DNA from: Ilumatobacteraceae bacterium
GTDB lineage: Bacteria; Actinomycetota; Acidimicrobiia; Acidimicrobiales; Iamiaceae
Direction of reading: 5' to 3'
Length of the DNA: 54,059 nucleotides
Assembly: GCA_025463265.1 (NCBI GenBank)
Contig: JAOBWH010000197.1
Coordinates: 1-54,059, forward strand
A program made the position numbers and the translations under genes. Below the pieces are notes generated by a model that ran no database searches, was not told where the DNA came from, and worked only from the letters and a program-made list of their open reading frames with translations. Below, piece by piece: positions 31,643 through 40,969 of the stretch; position 1 is the stretch's first letter, and each line of letters opens with the position of its first letter.

Positions 31643-32905
31643 GTGACCGATCGCCGATCGCCCGTGGGCCGCCTGATGGGTGCGGTCGTGCCGTCCGTCG
31701 TCGACGCGGTCGACCCCGACGAGCTGATCGGGCGGCTCGACGTCGACGCCCTCATGGCGAAGGTCGACGTCGACGCGCTCCTGGCCCGGATCGACATCGA
31801 GGCGCTGCTCTCGCGGATCGACGTCGACGCCCTCCTCGGCCGCATCGACGTGGGGGTGCTCATCGCCCGCATCGACATGAACGAGGTGATCGGCAAGGTC
31901 GACCTGAACGTGCTCCTCGCGGACGTCGACCTCAACGCCTTGATGGACGGGGTCGACATCCGGGCCATCATCGCCAAGGCCGGCATCGACGAGATCGTGG
32001 CCGAGGCCAGCACCGGCGTGCTCACCCGCACCCTCGATCTCGCCCGCCGCCAGCTGGTGGGCATCGACATCATCTTGATGGGCGCCATCGACCGGCTGTT
32101 CCGCCGGGAGCGCCCGGCGCTCCCCGACACGCCCACGCTGAGCGCCAGCGGCCGGGCGGCCGGGCCGGTGAGCCGCCTCATCGCCTTCGGCCTGGACCTG
32201 TTCTTCGTGTCGTCGCTCTTCAGCCTGGTGGTCTACTTCGGCCGATCGATGGTGGAGCTGTTCACCGGCGACGCCGTCCAGCCCACGAGCGGGGCCGCCC
32301 CGCTGCTGTGGAGCGCGGCGTACCTCCTCTGGTTCGGGCTCTACCTGTGGGGCAGCATCGAGATCTCCGGGCGAACGCCGGGCAAGGCGCTGGTCGGGCT
32401 GCGGGTGAGCGATCTCGAGGGCCGCCCGCTCGGTCCGGGCCGGGCGCTCGTCCGCACGCTGGTGTTCCCGTTCAGCTTCATCCTCGGCCTCGGCTTCGTC
32501 CCGATGATCACCCGGAAGGACCGCCGCGCCCTGCACGAGCTGGTGGCCGGCTGCAAGGAGATCGTCGACTGGGGTGACCGGCAGGCCGGCATCCCGAGCG
32601 CCCTCGAGGGCTGGGTGGCACGCCAGCGCAACGCCCAGCAGGTCGCCGGGCTCACCGAGCCGGCAGCCGGAGGAGCCGAGGTCATCGAGCTCAAGCTCGA
32701 GGTCGTCCCGAAGGCGGACCAGGCCGACCGGGCCGACCGGGCCGGGACCGAGGCGACCGACGAGACCGAGGAGGGGGCGTTCGATGAGGACGGCGAGCTC
32801 ATCGCCGCGCTCGACTCCACCCCCGTCCTCACCGAGGCGGTCGATCAGACCGAGCTCGAGGACCGCCCCGCAGGCGTGACCGAAGCCGACTACTGGGCCG
32901 GTTAG
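31643..32905 (+). CDS. RDD family membrane protein with N-terminal nonapeptide repeats
   Basis: A 420-residue protein in three parts. Residues 23-121 are eleven back-to-back 9-residue units of the form V/I-D-V-D-A-L-L-x-R/K (for example IDVDALLGR, IDVGVLIAR, VDLNALMDG). Residues 165-310 are an RDD domain: RLIAFGLDLFFVSSLFSLVVYFG, LLWFGLYLWGSIEISGRTPGKALVGLRV and LHELVAGCKEIVDW. The tail is acidic and soluble. RDD proteins are usually three-helix membrane modules of unknown or Na+/H+ antiport role. The repeats are likely a cytoplasmic helical or solenoid platform. It stands between the SHOCT gene and a small anchored protein, all in one direction. Confidence 0.87.
   Translation: MTDRRSPVGRLMGAVVPSVVDAVDPDELIGRLDVDALMAKVDVDALLARIDIEALLSRIDVDALLGRIDVGVLIARIDMNEVIGKVDLNVLLADVDLNALMDGVDIRAIIAKAGIDEIVAEASTGVLTRTLDLARRQLVGIDIILMGAIDRLFRRERPALPDTPTLSASGRAAGPVSRLIAFGLDLFFVSSLFSLVVYFGRSMVELFTGDAVQPTSGAAPLLWSAAYLLWFGLYLWGSIEISGRTPGKALVGLRVSDLEGRPLGPGRALVRTLVFPFSFILGLGFVPMITRKDRRALHELVAGCKEIVDWGDRQAGIPSALEGWVARQRNAQQVAGLTEPAAGGAEVIELKLEVVPKADQADRADRAGTEATDETEEGAFDEDGELIAALDSTPVLTEAVDQTELEDRPAGVTEADYWAG
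31709..32005 (+). repeat. Coding tandem repeat, eleven 27-bp units
   Basis: Codes for the eleven nonapeptides of the RDD protein. The unit centre is ATCGACGTCGACGCC-like, but units are diverged at many bases, so the repeat is held at protein level and is not a recent expansion. Confidence 0.85.
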
Positions 32906-33009
32906 GCCCCTCGCGCCCGCGCCCGCTCGGGTCACCGTCCGTTGCCGCCCGCGGAGATGTCGCGGGGGTCGTTGCCGTGGCGGTGCCGAGCGGCCAACCT
33001 GGGGGAACC

Positions 33010-33627
33010 ATGAGCGACACGCCACCCCCCACGCCCCCCGACCTGCCGGCCTCCTGGCAGGAGGACGACGACGATGCCATCCGTGCCGACAAGCGCGGCC
33101 GCCTCTGGTGGGTGCTCGGTGGCATCGTCCTGGTGGTCCTCCTCGCGGCCGGCGTCTTCGCCTTCGTGCAGGCCCTCCAGCCCGAGGACCGGGCCTGGCC
33201 CGAGGCGTACGGCGGCCGTCCGCAGGGGCTCGGTGGGGAGAAGGACACGGCGATCGACGTCACCCCGAAGGCCCCGCCCGGGGTGTACATCTGGCAGAGC
33301 TTCGACGGCTGGCACCTCTGGCTCGTCAACGGCGATGGCTTCGCCGGACTCACCGGGACGATCTCGTCGAGCGACGACGTCGTCGAGGCCACCAGCTCCT
33401 CGCCCGGCGACGGCGTCGTGACCGCCGAAGGCAGGACCGTCTCCTTCGACCTCTCAGACGGCGCCCCGGTCGCCGGCGTCGACTTCGACCCCGGGTTCGC
33501 CAACAAGCTGACCTTCAACCTCGAGAGCGGCGGTGGGGAGGTCGAGGCGACGCAGGTGTTCACCGGGTCCGACAGCGCACCGGTCGACGCCGTGCCGGTG
33601 GTGGTCGACAAGGCGCCGGTCGACTGA
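33010..33627 (+). CDS. Single-pass membrane protein of unknown function
   Basis: A 205-residue protein. A Pro-rich, acidic cytoplasmic start (SDTPPPTPPDLPASWQEDDDD) precedes one helix (LWWVLGGIVLVVLLAAGVFAFVQAL). The 150-residue outer domain of short beta strands includes GVYIWQSFDGWHLWLVNGDGFAGLTGTI. I do not recognise a family; the pattern suggests a small beta-sandwich. A GGGGGAACC site precedes the ATG. Its stop is 37 bp from the convergent operon end at 33664. Confidence 0.72.
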   Translation: MSDTPPPTPPDLPASWQEDDDDAIRADKRGRLWWVLGGIVLVVLLAAGVFAFVQALQPEDRAWPEAYGGRPQGLGGEKDTAIDVTPKAPPGVYIWQSFDGWHLWLVNGDGFAGLTGTISSSDDVVEATSSSPGDGVVTAEGRTVSFDLSDGAPVAGVDFDPGFANKLTFNLESGGGEVEATQVFTGSDSAPVDAVPVVVDKAPVD

Positions 33628-33663
33628 TGCGGCCTCTCGTCGGCCGGTCTGGCTGATCTCGGA

Positions 33664-35283
33664 TCAGGTCGAGCTGGAGCCGGCCTTCGCCCTGCGCCGG
33701 TCAGCGCGGCTGGGCTGGGGGTGGGCGGCGACGATGTCGGCCCAGGTGGTCTCAGCCCAGCGCTGCGCCTCCGGCCCCGGGTCGGTCCGGGCGAACAGCG
33801 CGGTCGACACCACATCGGCGACATCGGCCAGCCGGGGATCGGGGAGCGGCCCGGCCTGCAGGTCGTCGGCGTAGCGCACCAGCGACTGCGAGCGGCGCCG
33901 GGCCGGCCCGCGCGCCGCGCCCTCGCGGTCCACGTCCCGTGCGAGGCGGACCGCCCACGGCGGGGCGTCTGGGGGCGGGGCCTTCGGGGTTCGCCGGCTC
34001 AGCCACCAGACCAGCGCGCCGAGCGCAGCGAGCGCGACGGCGATCAGGGCGAGGAGGCGGCCGTCGAGCTTGAAGGACCCGTTCTCGTCGTCGTCCTGCT
34101 GGTCCTGGTCCTGGTCGGTCTGCTGATCGGTCGGATCGTCGCCGCTTCCGGCTGTGGCCTCTTCGTCGGTGGCGATGCGGCCCTGCGGGTCGTAGAAGAG
34201 CGTGCGGCCGACGTTGCCGTCCTCGTCGCGCTCCTGGATCACGATGAGGCCGTCGCTGCGCTCGCGGTAGGTGTAGGTCCGGGTGGTGCCGTCGGGCTCC
34301 TCGACGGTGGCGCGGCCGGTGCCGTCGCCGAGGCGCTCGGCCGTGACCACGCTGCCGTCTTCGTACCGCAGCACGCGGGGCGCTTCACCGGCCTCCGGCA
34401 ACAGGGTCGGGGATGGGATGGCGTCTCCGCCGGCCCCCGAGCGCGGCTCGCCGTCGTTCGGCACGAGGAACTGCCCGTCGGGGTTCGGGACGTAGAGGTG
34501 CTCGGACCCGCTGCTCCCCGGTGCCGTGCCCGTGCCGTTCTCGCCCGAGCCGAACTCGCCGGACCCGGCCTCGCCCGATCCGCTCTGGCCGGAGCCGCTC
34601 CGTCCGGAACCCTGGTCGGACCGCTGGCACGAGGGCGTCGACAAGAGCAGGGCGGCCACGAGCGCGAGCGCCAGGGCCACGAGCACGGACGTGGCCACGT
34701 CGCCCTTGCGGAGGTCGTCGCCGGCCGGTCCGCCGGTCACGGCGACCACCTGGGGCTGGCCGGCTCGGCGATCGGCTTCCAGCGACGCGAGCGCGCCGAG
34801 GGCCAGCACCAGCCAGAGCAGCCCGGCGGGATAGGTCCACGTGTCGCCGCCCGCCCCGATCACCACGAGGAACCCGAAGGCGAAGGGGAGGGGGCGGAGG
34901 CGGCGGACGAGGTCCCAGTCGAGGCCGAGGATGAGGGCGCCGGCGAGCGGGACGCAGCCGAACAGGAGGGGGCTCCCCCCGATGAACGCCACCACGATGG
35001 TGAGCACGGCCATCGTGATCAGGGAGGCCACCGCACCGGGGACGGAGCGGAAGTGGCGGCCGAGGTCGGCGAGCAGCCCGATGGCCACGCCGGCCGCGAG
35101 CGCCAGCATCGCCGCGACGCCCCACTCGAGGACGTCGGCGGCACCGCACGCGATCCCGATGGCGACCGCGCCGACGACGTAGACCGCCACCTGGCTGCGG
35201 GCGCCCGCCGGTTCGGTGGCCTTGGCCGGCTCGGTGGGCCACACCTCGGGGAGCGGTGCATGCGGTGGTGCGGGAGCGGTCAC
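33664..35283 (-). CDS. TgpA/DUF4129-operon-type membrane protein without a transglutaminase domain
   Basis: A 539-residue third gene of a MoxR-DUF58 operon, the place usually held by a TgpA-like transglutaminase. Residues 32-230 carry six to seven helices. A Gly/Ser/Glu low-complexity stretch follows (GSGQSGSGEAGSGEFGSG). Next is a soluble block with VLRYEDGSVVTAERLGDGTGRATVEEPDG, YTYRERSDG and TLFYDPQGRI, which resembles YD-type strand repeats. A further helix (ALIAVALAALGALVWWLS) and a DUF4129-like cytoplasmic tail end the protein. I see no Cys-His-Asp transglutaminase triad. Its GTG overlaps the DUF58 stop as GTGA. Confidence 0.75.
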   Translation of the reverse strand: MTAPAPPHAPLPEVWPTEPAKATEPAGARSQVAVYVVGAVAIGIACGAADVLEWGVAAMLALAAGVAIGLLADLGRHFRSVPGAVASLITMAVLTIVVAFIGGSPLLFGCVPLAGALILGLDWDLVRRLRPLPFAFGFLVVIGAGGDTWTYPAGLLWLVLALGALASLEADRRAGQPQVVAVTGGPAGDDLRKGDVATSVLVALALALVAALLLSTPSCQRSDQGSGRSGSGQSGSGEAGSGEFGSGENGTGTAPGSSGSEHLYVPNPDGQFLVPNDGEPRSGAGGDAIPSPTLLPEAGEAPRVLRYEDGSVVTAERLGDGTGRATVEEPDGTTRTYTYRERSDGLIVIQERDEDGNVGRTLFYDPQGRIATDEEATAGSGDDPTDQQTDQDQDQQDDDENGSFKLDGRLLALIAVALAALGALVWWLSRRTPKAPPPDAPPWAVRLARDVDREGAARGPARRRSQSLVRYADDLQAGPLPDPRLADVADVVSTALFARTDPGPEAQRWAETTWADIVAAHPQPSRADRRRAKAGSSST

Positions 35284-36326
35284 GACCAGTGCACCCCCTC
35301 GCGGTCGACCCGGCAGATCAGGCCCCGCCAGCCCGAACCGGAGGGCGCCACCGGCTGGCCGTACGCCGCGGTCGCCAAGCGACGGCGCACCTCCTTGGCG
35401 GTGCGCACCGGGGCGGTGACGGTGGGCAGGGGCACCAGCGGCGGAGGCAGGAGCGAGGGCGGCGGCCCGAACGTGTGCCCGAGCCGCTCGATGCGGGGGA
35501 TCTCCGACGAGGCGTCGAGCGTGGTCAGCTCCACCGCCCACCCGCGCTCGATGGCCGCCGTGGCCACCCAGACGGCTCGGCCGGCGGCCAGCTCCGCCCC
35601 GGTGCCCGGCATGCCCAGGTCGACGATCACCCGCACGAGCACCACCCCGAGGCCGTCGGACTCCCGGACCATCAGCTCGCCGTGGTGGGCGGTGGCCTTC
35701 CAGTGCACCCGCCGCCGCTCATCGCCCGACTGGTAGGGCCGGACCGAACGGAACAGGTCATCGCCGATCGGCGACCCCTCGTTCATGCCGAAGCCGACGG
35801 CGCGCGCCCGGGGCCAGCGGACGTCGGTCTCGATGGGCTTGGGCGTCACGTGCAGCGGCGTCGGCAGCGCCACCAGGTGGCGGCGCCCGGCGGTGGCCAG
35901 CCCCAGCGGGCCCGTGGCCACGGCATCGAGCAGCGCGAAGGGGACCACGCCGCGGCGCAGCTCGGGCCAGTCGAACTCGCCGAGCCGGTCGTGGGCCACC
36001 ACCAGATCCGGGCGGGTCAAGGTGAGCAGGGGGGTGAGGGCGAGCGGCCGGGACCAGCCGAGGACCTGCGCGGTCCAGCGCGACGGCTCGCCCACCGGCA
36101 CCTCGTCGGGGCACCGGAGGTCGACGGTGACGGGCCCCACCGCCCGCCACGCCAGCACCGCGTCGACGATCACGCCGACGATGATGGCGGTGGCGATCGC
36201 CAGCTGGACCTCGATGTCGGAGAAGAGCCAGAACAGGAGGGCGAAGGCGGCGAGCACGATCAGGGCGGACGCCGCGCCGGTGAGGCGCACCCGCACCCGC
36301 TCGGGTCCGCCGACCGTCCGGGCCAC
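35280..36326 (-). CDS. DUF58 domain protein
   Basis: A 348-residue protein. Two N-terminal helices (ASALIVLAAFALLFWLF, IATAIIVGVIVDAVLAW) anchor a beta-rich region. The DUF58 signature RSVRPYQSGDERRRVHWKATAHHGELMVRES follows, then a von Willebrand-A-like half (VVLVRVIVDLG). DUF58 proteins are regular partners of MoxR ATPases and are thought to be remodelled by them. The start is the GTG 6 nt after the MoxR stop; a CTG overlapping that stop is another choice. Middle gene of the operon. Confidence 0.88.
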   Translation of the reverse strand: MARTVGGPERVRVRLTGAASALIVLAAFALLFWLFSDIEVQLAIATAIIVGVIVDAVLAWRAVGPVTVDLRCPDEVPVGEPSRWTAQVLGWSRPLALTPLLTLTRPDLVVAHDRLGEFDWPELRRGVVPFALLDAVATGPLGLATAGRRHLVALPTPLHVTPKPIETDVRWPRARAVGFGMNEGSPIGDDLFRSVRPYQSGDERRRVHWKATAHHGELMVRESDGLGVVLVRVIVDLGMPGTGAELAAGRAVWVATAAIERGWAVELTTLDASSEIPRIERLGHTFGPPPSLLPPPLVPLPTVTAPVRTAKEVRRRLATAAYGQPVAPSGSGWRGLICRVDREGVHWS

Positions 36327-36331
36327 GGAGA

Positions 36332-37318
<987 letters not shown>

Positions 37319-37390
37319 CCCTCTGGTCCGCCTGCGTGGTGCGAGTGTTGCACAGGGTGACGACCCGCCGACCGCCGCGCCCGCCTGCCG

Positions 37391-38797
37391 CTACGCGGTC
37401 CGACCCTGGGGGTGGTGCGAGGCGGCCGCGACCCGGGCGACCAGCGCCTCGCGGCGCTCGAGGAGGTCCGCGAGCTGGCCGCGGCGGTTGAGGCTGGTGC
37501 TCACCGCCCGCCAGCAGCGGTACAGCCGGATGATCTGCTCCGCGAGCCACACGCCGAGCAGGCCGAACACCGGGCAGGTCACGAAGACCAGCAACGAGGC
37601 GCCCCAGCCGCCGCGGGAGCCGAACACCCAGTCGATCTCCGGTGACAGGGGCCAGGTGAACAGGCTGAGCACGTCGGACACCCAGCTGCTGCCCACGTCG
37701 AACACGGCGAGCGCGAACCAGGTGGCCGGGAACGCGACGAAGCCGACGAGCACCCGGTTCGTGCCCTTCGAGACGGGCGCCTTCGCCGCCAGCCCGGCCA
37801 GCACGACGAGCAGCGTGGGGATGAGGTTCACCGCGATCCCCACCAGCGCGAACGGCGCCAGGAGCACGACGTAGACGGCGGTGATCGCGAGCCGCACCAC
37901 CAGGTCCCTCACCGTCACCCGAGGTGCGAGGTAGCGGTCGCTGATCCGCACCGCCCCCAGCAGCAGCTCGTACTCGGCAGCGGCCCGGGCGATGGGATCC
38001 CGCTCGTCGTCGGGCAGGCGGTCGAGGTCCTTCGCCAGCTGCTCGCGCTGGGCCAGCGACACCTCGGCCATCGGCGCCACGCCGTGGGTCCGGAGGACGA
38101 CATCGGCCGCCCGTCGCATCTCCACGGCGTCGAGGAGGGTGTCGTAGTCGGGTGCGGTCGCCGCCAGCTCGGCCCGGATCACGTCGGTGAGCGCCACGAC
38201 GGCGTCGTGGTCCTCGGAGCCGAGCGGCTCGCCGTCGCCGCCCAGGTACGCGGGAGCGGCGGGATCGATGGGCCGGCCGGCGCGGATGACGACCCGTGAT
38301 CGGAGCGCCACCTTGTCCTCGAAGGTGACGCCGACCGGGACGATGTGCATGCCGGGCACGTGCGCCTGCGCCGCATCGAGCGCGAGGCGGGCGGCGCCGG
38401 TGCGCACGGGGGAGAGGTGCTGGTTGTCGTGGGTGGTGCCCTCGGGGAAGATCGCCACGGTCATCCCGTCGTGCAGCTCGGAGATGACCTCCCGGAACGT
38501 GCTGGCGTTGTCGCCGCCACCGTCGGCCTGGCGGTGCACCGGCAGGACGCCGACGACCCGCATGAGGACCGGGACCCCGGGGGTCTTCCAGAGGGTGGCC
38601 TTGGCGATGAAGCGGGGGAGGCGGCCGAGGGCCCCGGCGAGCACCACCGGGTCGACGAACCCGTTGAAGTGGTTGGCGACGATGAGCCGCGGCCCGCTGG
38701 GCAGGTCGTCGAAGCCGATGACCTCGACCGACCGGTACAGCCCGCGCGTGATCAGGCGGGCGACGAAGGAGACGAACCGGTCGATGGACGCGCGCAC
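37391..38797 (-). CDS. 1-acyl-glycerol-phosphate / glycerol-phosphate acyltransferase (PlsC-like)
   Basis: A 468-residue protein. LIVANHFNGFVDPVV gives His43 and Asp49, an HX5D spacing like the eukaryote-type GPAT branch rather than the bacterial HX4D. VAIFPEGTTHD is the substrate-binding FPEGT motif. The C-terminal 200 residues hold three or four helices (LAITAVYVVLLAPFALVGIAVNL and others), so it is an integral membrane enzyme for phospholipid or storage-lipid synthesis. The GTG start was chosen where family similarity begins (SIDRFVSFVARLI). It lies 25 bp after the lipoprotein gene. Confidence 0.87.
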   Translation of the reverse strand: MRASIDRFVSFVARLITRGLYRSVEVIGFDDLPSGPRLIVANHFNGFVDPVVLAGALGRLPRFIAKATLWKTPGVPVLMRVVGVLPVHRQADGGGDNASTFREVISELHDGMTVAIFPEGTTHDNQHLSPVRTGAARLALDAAQAHVPGMHIVPVGVTFEDKVALRSRVVIRAGRPIDPAAPAYLGGDGEPLGSEDHDAVVALTDVIRAELAATAPDYDTLLDAVEMRRAADVVLRTHGVAPMAEVSLAQREQLAKDLDRLPDDERDPIARAAAEYELLLGAVRISDRYLAPRVTVRDLVVRLAITAVYVVLLAPFALVGIAVNLIPTLLVVLAGLAAKAPVSKGTNRVLVGFVAFPATWFALAVFDVGSSWVSDVLSLFTWPLSPEIDWVFGSRGGWGASLLVFVTCPVFGLLGVWLAEQIIRLYRCWRAVSTSLNRRGQLADLLERREALVARVAAASHHPQGRTA

Positions 38798-38822
38798 TAC
38801 CCCGCCCTGTGCGCGAGGGCGG

Positions 38823-39320
38823 TCACCCGGCGGGGCATCCGTCGTTGGTCCAGTCCGAGAAGGTCTGGGCGTCGGCGGTGAGGTCGACGCTGGAGAGGTC
38901 CAGGTGGCCCAGGTCGCCGGCGTCGTCGTAGGCGGCGGCCAGGCGCTCGGTGGCCTCGGCCACGTCGTCGGGCATCGAGGGTTCGTACCGGCGGAAGAAC
39001 TCCACGACCTCGGCGAGGTCGTCGGGGTCGAAGACGTCGGTGTACTCCTGGAGCAGTGCCTGGCAGTCGACCGGGCCACCGGCGGCCGTGGTGGTGCTCG
39101 GCGCCGAGCCGTCGGTGGTGGTGGTGCCCGCGCCCGACGTGGTGGTCGACGATGCCGCCTCGGTGCTGGTGGTCGTCGCCTCGGTGCTGGTGGTCGTGCG
39201 CCCGGCCCTGGTGGTGGTGGGCTGGGCGTCGGACCCGCCCGAGGAGCCGCAGGCCGCGGCGCCCGTGCTCAGGGCGAGGAGGGCTCCGGCGACGGCGAAC
39301 GAGCGGATGGGGTGGGGCAT
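38823..39320 (-). CDS. Lipoprotein of unknown function with Thr-rich linker
   Basis: A 165-residue exported protein. The signal MPHPIRSFAVAGALLALSTGAAAC ends in a lipobox with Cys24 as the lipid site. About 50 residues of Thr/Ser-rich linker follow, then a small helical domain (CQALLQEYTDVFDPDDLAEVVEFFRRYEP...). Two Cys in the domain (near its start and in the final DGCPAG) may form a disulphide. No known family recognised. First gene of a possible minus-strand run leading into the acyltransferase and MoxR genes. Confidence 0.78.
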   Translation of the reverse strand: MPHPIRSFAVAGALLALSTGAAACGSSGGSDAQPTTTRAGRTTTSTEATTTSTEAASSTTTSGAGTTTTDGSAPSTTTAAGGPVDCQALLQEYTDVFDPDDLAEVVEFFRRYEPSMPDDVAEATERLAAAYDDAGDLGHLDLSSVDLTADAQTFSDWTNDGCPAG

Positions 39321-39393
39321 GGCGCGACGTCCTGGAGTGGGCCTGTGGGAAGGGGCCACAGGCTAGGACCCGCAGCCGTGCCAGGCTTCGCTC

Positions 39394-40068
39394 ATGGAGC
39401 CGACCGACCCCAGCGGATCCCCGTGGCTCCGAGTCGACACCGACGAGGTCGACTGGGTGGTGGACGGGTCGTTCCTCACCTCGAACTGGGCGTGCATCTG
39501 GGGTCGGGGGTGTCTGGGCATCCTCGACGATCCGGCCGAGGAGCTGGGGCAGGGCTGCTGCTCGGTCGGCGCCCACATCGACGGCGAGGACGAGGCGCGC
39601 ACCACCGCGGCGCTCGCCGCCCTCCTCGACCCCGCCCGGTTCCAGTTCCACGCCGAGGCCGTCGATGGGGGCGTGTTCAGCGACGCGACCGCCACCAACA
39701 CCCGGGTCGTCGACGGCGCTTGCATCTTCCTCAACCGCCCGGGGTTCCCCGGCGGGGCCGGCTGCGCGCTGCACCTCGGCGCGGTCGCCGACGGCGAGGC
39801 GCCCATGGACTGGAAGCCGTCGGTCTGCTGGCAGCTCCCCATCCGGGTCGACTGGGAACCGCTCGACGGCGGGCGCGAACGGGCCACGCTGCGGCGCTGG
39901 TCGAGGGCGGACTGGGGGGACGATGGCCGCGACATGGCCTGGTGCTGCACCGAGGGCGATCGGGCCTACGTGGGCGACCAGCCGGTGATCGACTCGCTCG
40001 CCGCCGAGCTGGCGGGGGTCGTCGGCGACGAGGTGCTCGTCGAGCTCCGGACCCGGCTCGGCCGCTGA
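39394..40068 (+). CDS. Cys-rich protein, YkgJ/DUF3109-like
   Basis: A 224-residue soluble protein with at least nine Cys in spaced pairs: WACIWGRGCLG, QGCCSVGAH, ACIFLN, AGCALH, PSVCWQLPI and AWCCTEGD. The order C-x-C..CC...C.FL...C.LH...KPxxCxxxP resembles the YkgJ/DUF3109 family of putative iron- or zinc-chelating proteins. A metal cluster is likely; the role is unknown. No signal peptide is present, so it is cytosolic. It is divergent from the lipoprotein gene. Confidence 0.7.
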   Translation: MEPTDPSGSPWLRVDTDEVDWVVDGSFLTSNWACIWGRGCLGILDDPAEELGQGCCSVGAHIDGEDEARTTAALAALLDPARFQFHAEAVDGGVFSDATATNTRVVDGACIFLNRPGFPGGAGCALHLGAVADGEAPMDWKPSVCWQLPIRVDWEPLDGGRERATLRRWSRADWGDDGRDMAWCCTEGDRAYVGDQPVIDSLAAELAGVVGDEVLVELRTRLGR

Positions 40069-40162
40069 CGGCCGGGTGGTGCCTCCGTCACCCGTCCCGG
40101 CGCGTCCGTGGGGCAACATGGTCGACATCGGCGGTCCACCCCACCCAGTACTGGAGCAGTTC

Positions 40163-40906
40163 GTGCGCAACCCTCGGATCCTCATCGGCGCAGTGGCGGT
40201 ATCGCTCGTCCTGCTCACCTCGGCGTGCGGTTCGTCCAGCGGCTCCGACGGCGGCAAGGACGACACGACCACCACCAAGGCCGATGCTGCCACCACGACC
40301 AAGGCCGACGGAGCCGGGGACGACTCCGAGGCGCAGGCCCGGGCCGACTCGGTCACCCTCGAGCTCTCGGACTTCCCGGACGGTTGGAAGGCCACGAAGG
40401 CGTCGGACTCCGACGACGAGAGCCCGCTGTCGAAGTGCGACCCGGCGCTGAGCGACCGGTCCGCGCAGCTCGCCCGGCACGCCACCGACGACTTCTCCAT
40501 CGGCTCGATGAGCGAAGGCGACGGCACCACGGTCGCCGCCCGCACCGTCGTGTTCGAGGACGAGGCCGCGGCCGAGGCCGCGGTCGCGCCCTTCACCGAT
40601 CCCGAGGTGGTCACCTGCATCGACGAAGCTCTGAAGTCGGCCTACTCCGAGAGCGGCGAGGACGTCACGGTCGAGGGCCAGCTGAGCCCCGACGACGAGT
40701 CGTTCGACGTCGACGAGACGGTGTCCCTCAGCGCCACCTACACGGTGTCGGCGCCCGACGGCTCCACCCTGGACGTGAACCTCGGGATCCTGGTGCTGCG
40801 CACCGGCGACGTCGCCACCAACCTGCTGGTCCAGTCCGTCGACCCCGACTTCGACGTCACCACCCTCCCCGTCGACAAGCTCGTCGAGGAGCTCAACGCC
40901 GCCTGA
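40163..40906 (+). CDS. Lipoprotein of unknown function
   Basis: A 247-residue lipoprotein. The signal ILIGAVAVSLVLLTSAC has a textbook lipobox (LTSAC). A Gly/Ser/Thr/Lys-rich linker follows, then a domain of about 190 residues beginning VTLELSDFPDGWKATKASD, a pattern found in actinobacterial surface lipoproteins. Two Cys (SKCDPAL, VTCIDEAL) may pair. The GTG has GGAG 6 nt upstream and TACTGG 8 nt upstream. A strong terminator hairpin follows the stop. Confidence 0.82.
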   Translation: MRNPRILIGAVAVSLVLLTSACGSSSGSDGGKDDTTTTKADAATTTKADGAGDDSEAQARADSVTLELSDFPDGWKATKASDSDDESPLSKCDPALSDRSAQLARHATDDFSIGSMSEGDGTTVAARTVVFEDEAAAEAAVAPFTDPEVVTCIDEALKSAYSESGEDVTVEGQLSPDDESFDVDETVSLSATYTVSAPDGSTLDVNLGILVLRTGDVATNLLVQSVDPDFDVTTLPVDKLVEELNAA

Positions 40907-40916
40907 CCCGCGACGT

Positions 40917-40947
40917 CCGGGCGGCCCGCGGGCGGCGGGCCGCCCGG
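40917..40947. terminator. Strong bidirectional terminator hairpin
   Basis: Perfect 12-bp GC-rich arms CCGGGCGGCCCG / CGGGCCGCCCGG with a 7-nt loop. It lies between the convergent lipoprotein (stop 40906) and FAD oxidoreductase (stop 40970) genes. Confidence 0.85.
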
Positions 40948-40969
40948 CTCACGCAGGGGCCGCCTGCGG

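Noticed and set aside
39075-39230. Short repeats of GGTGGTGGT/ACCACC type (also near 4235-4330, 40265-40310, 53165-53240) as CRISPR or satellite repeats
   Set aside because: They are codon repeats in Thr/Ser-rich linkers of exported proteins; no spacers or regular unit length.
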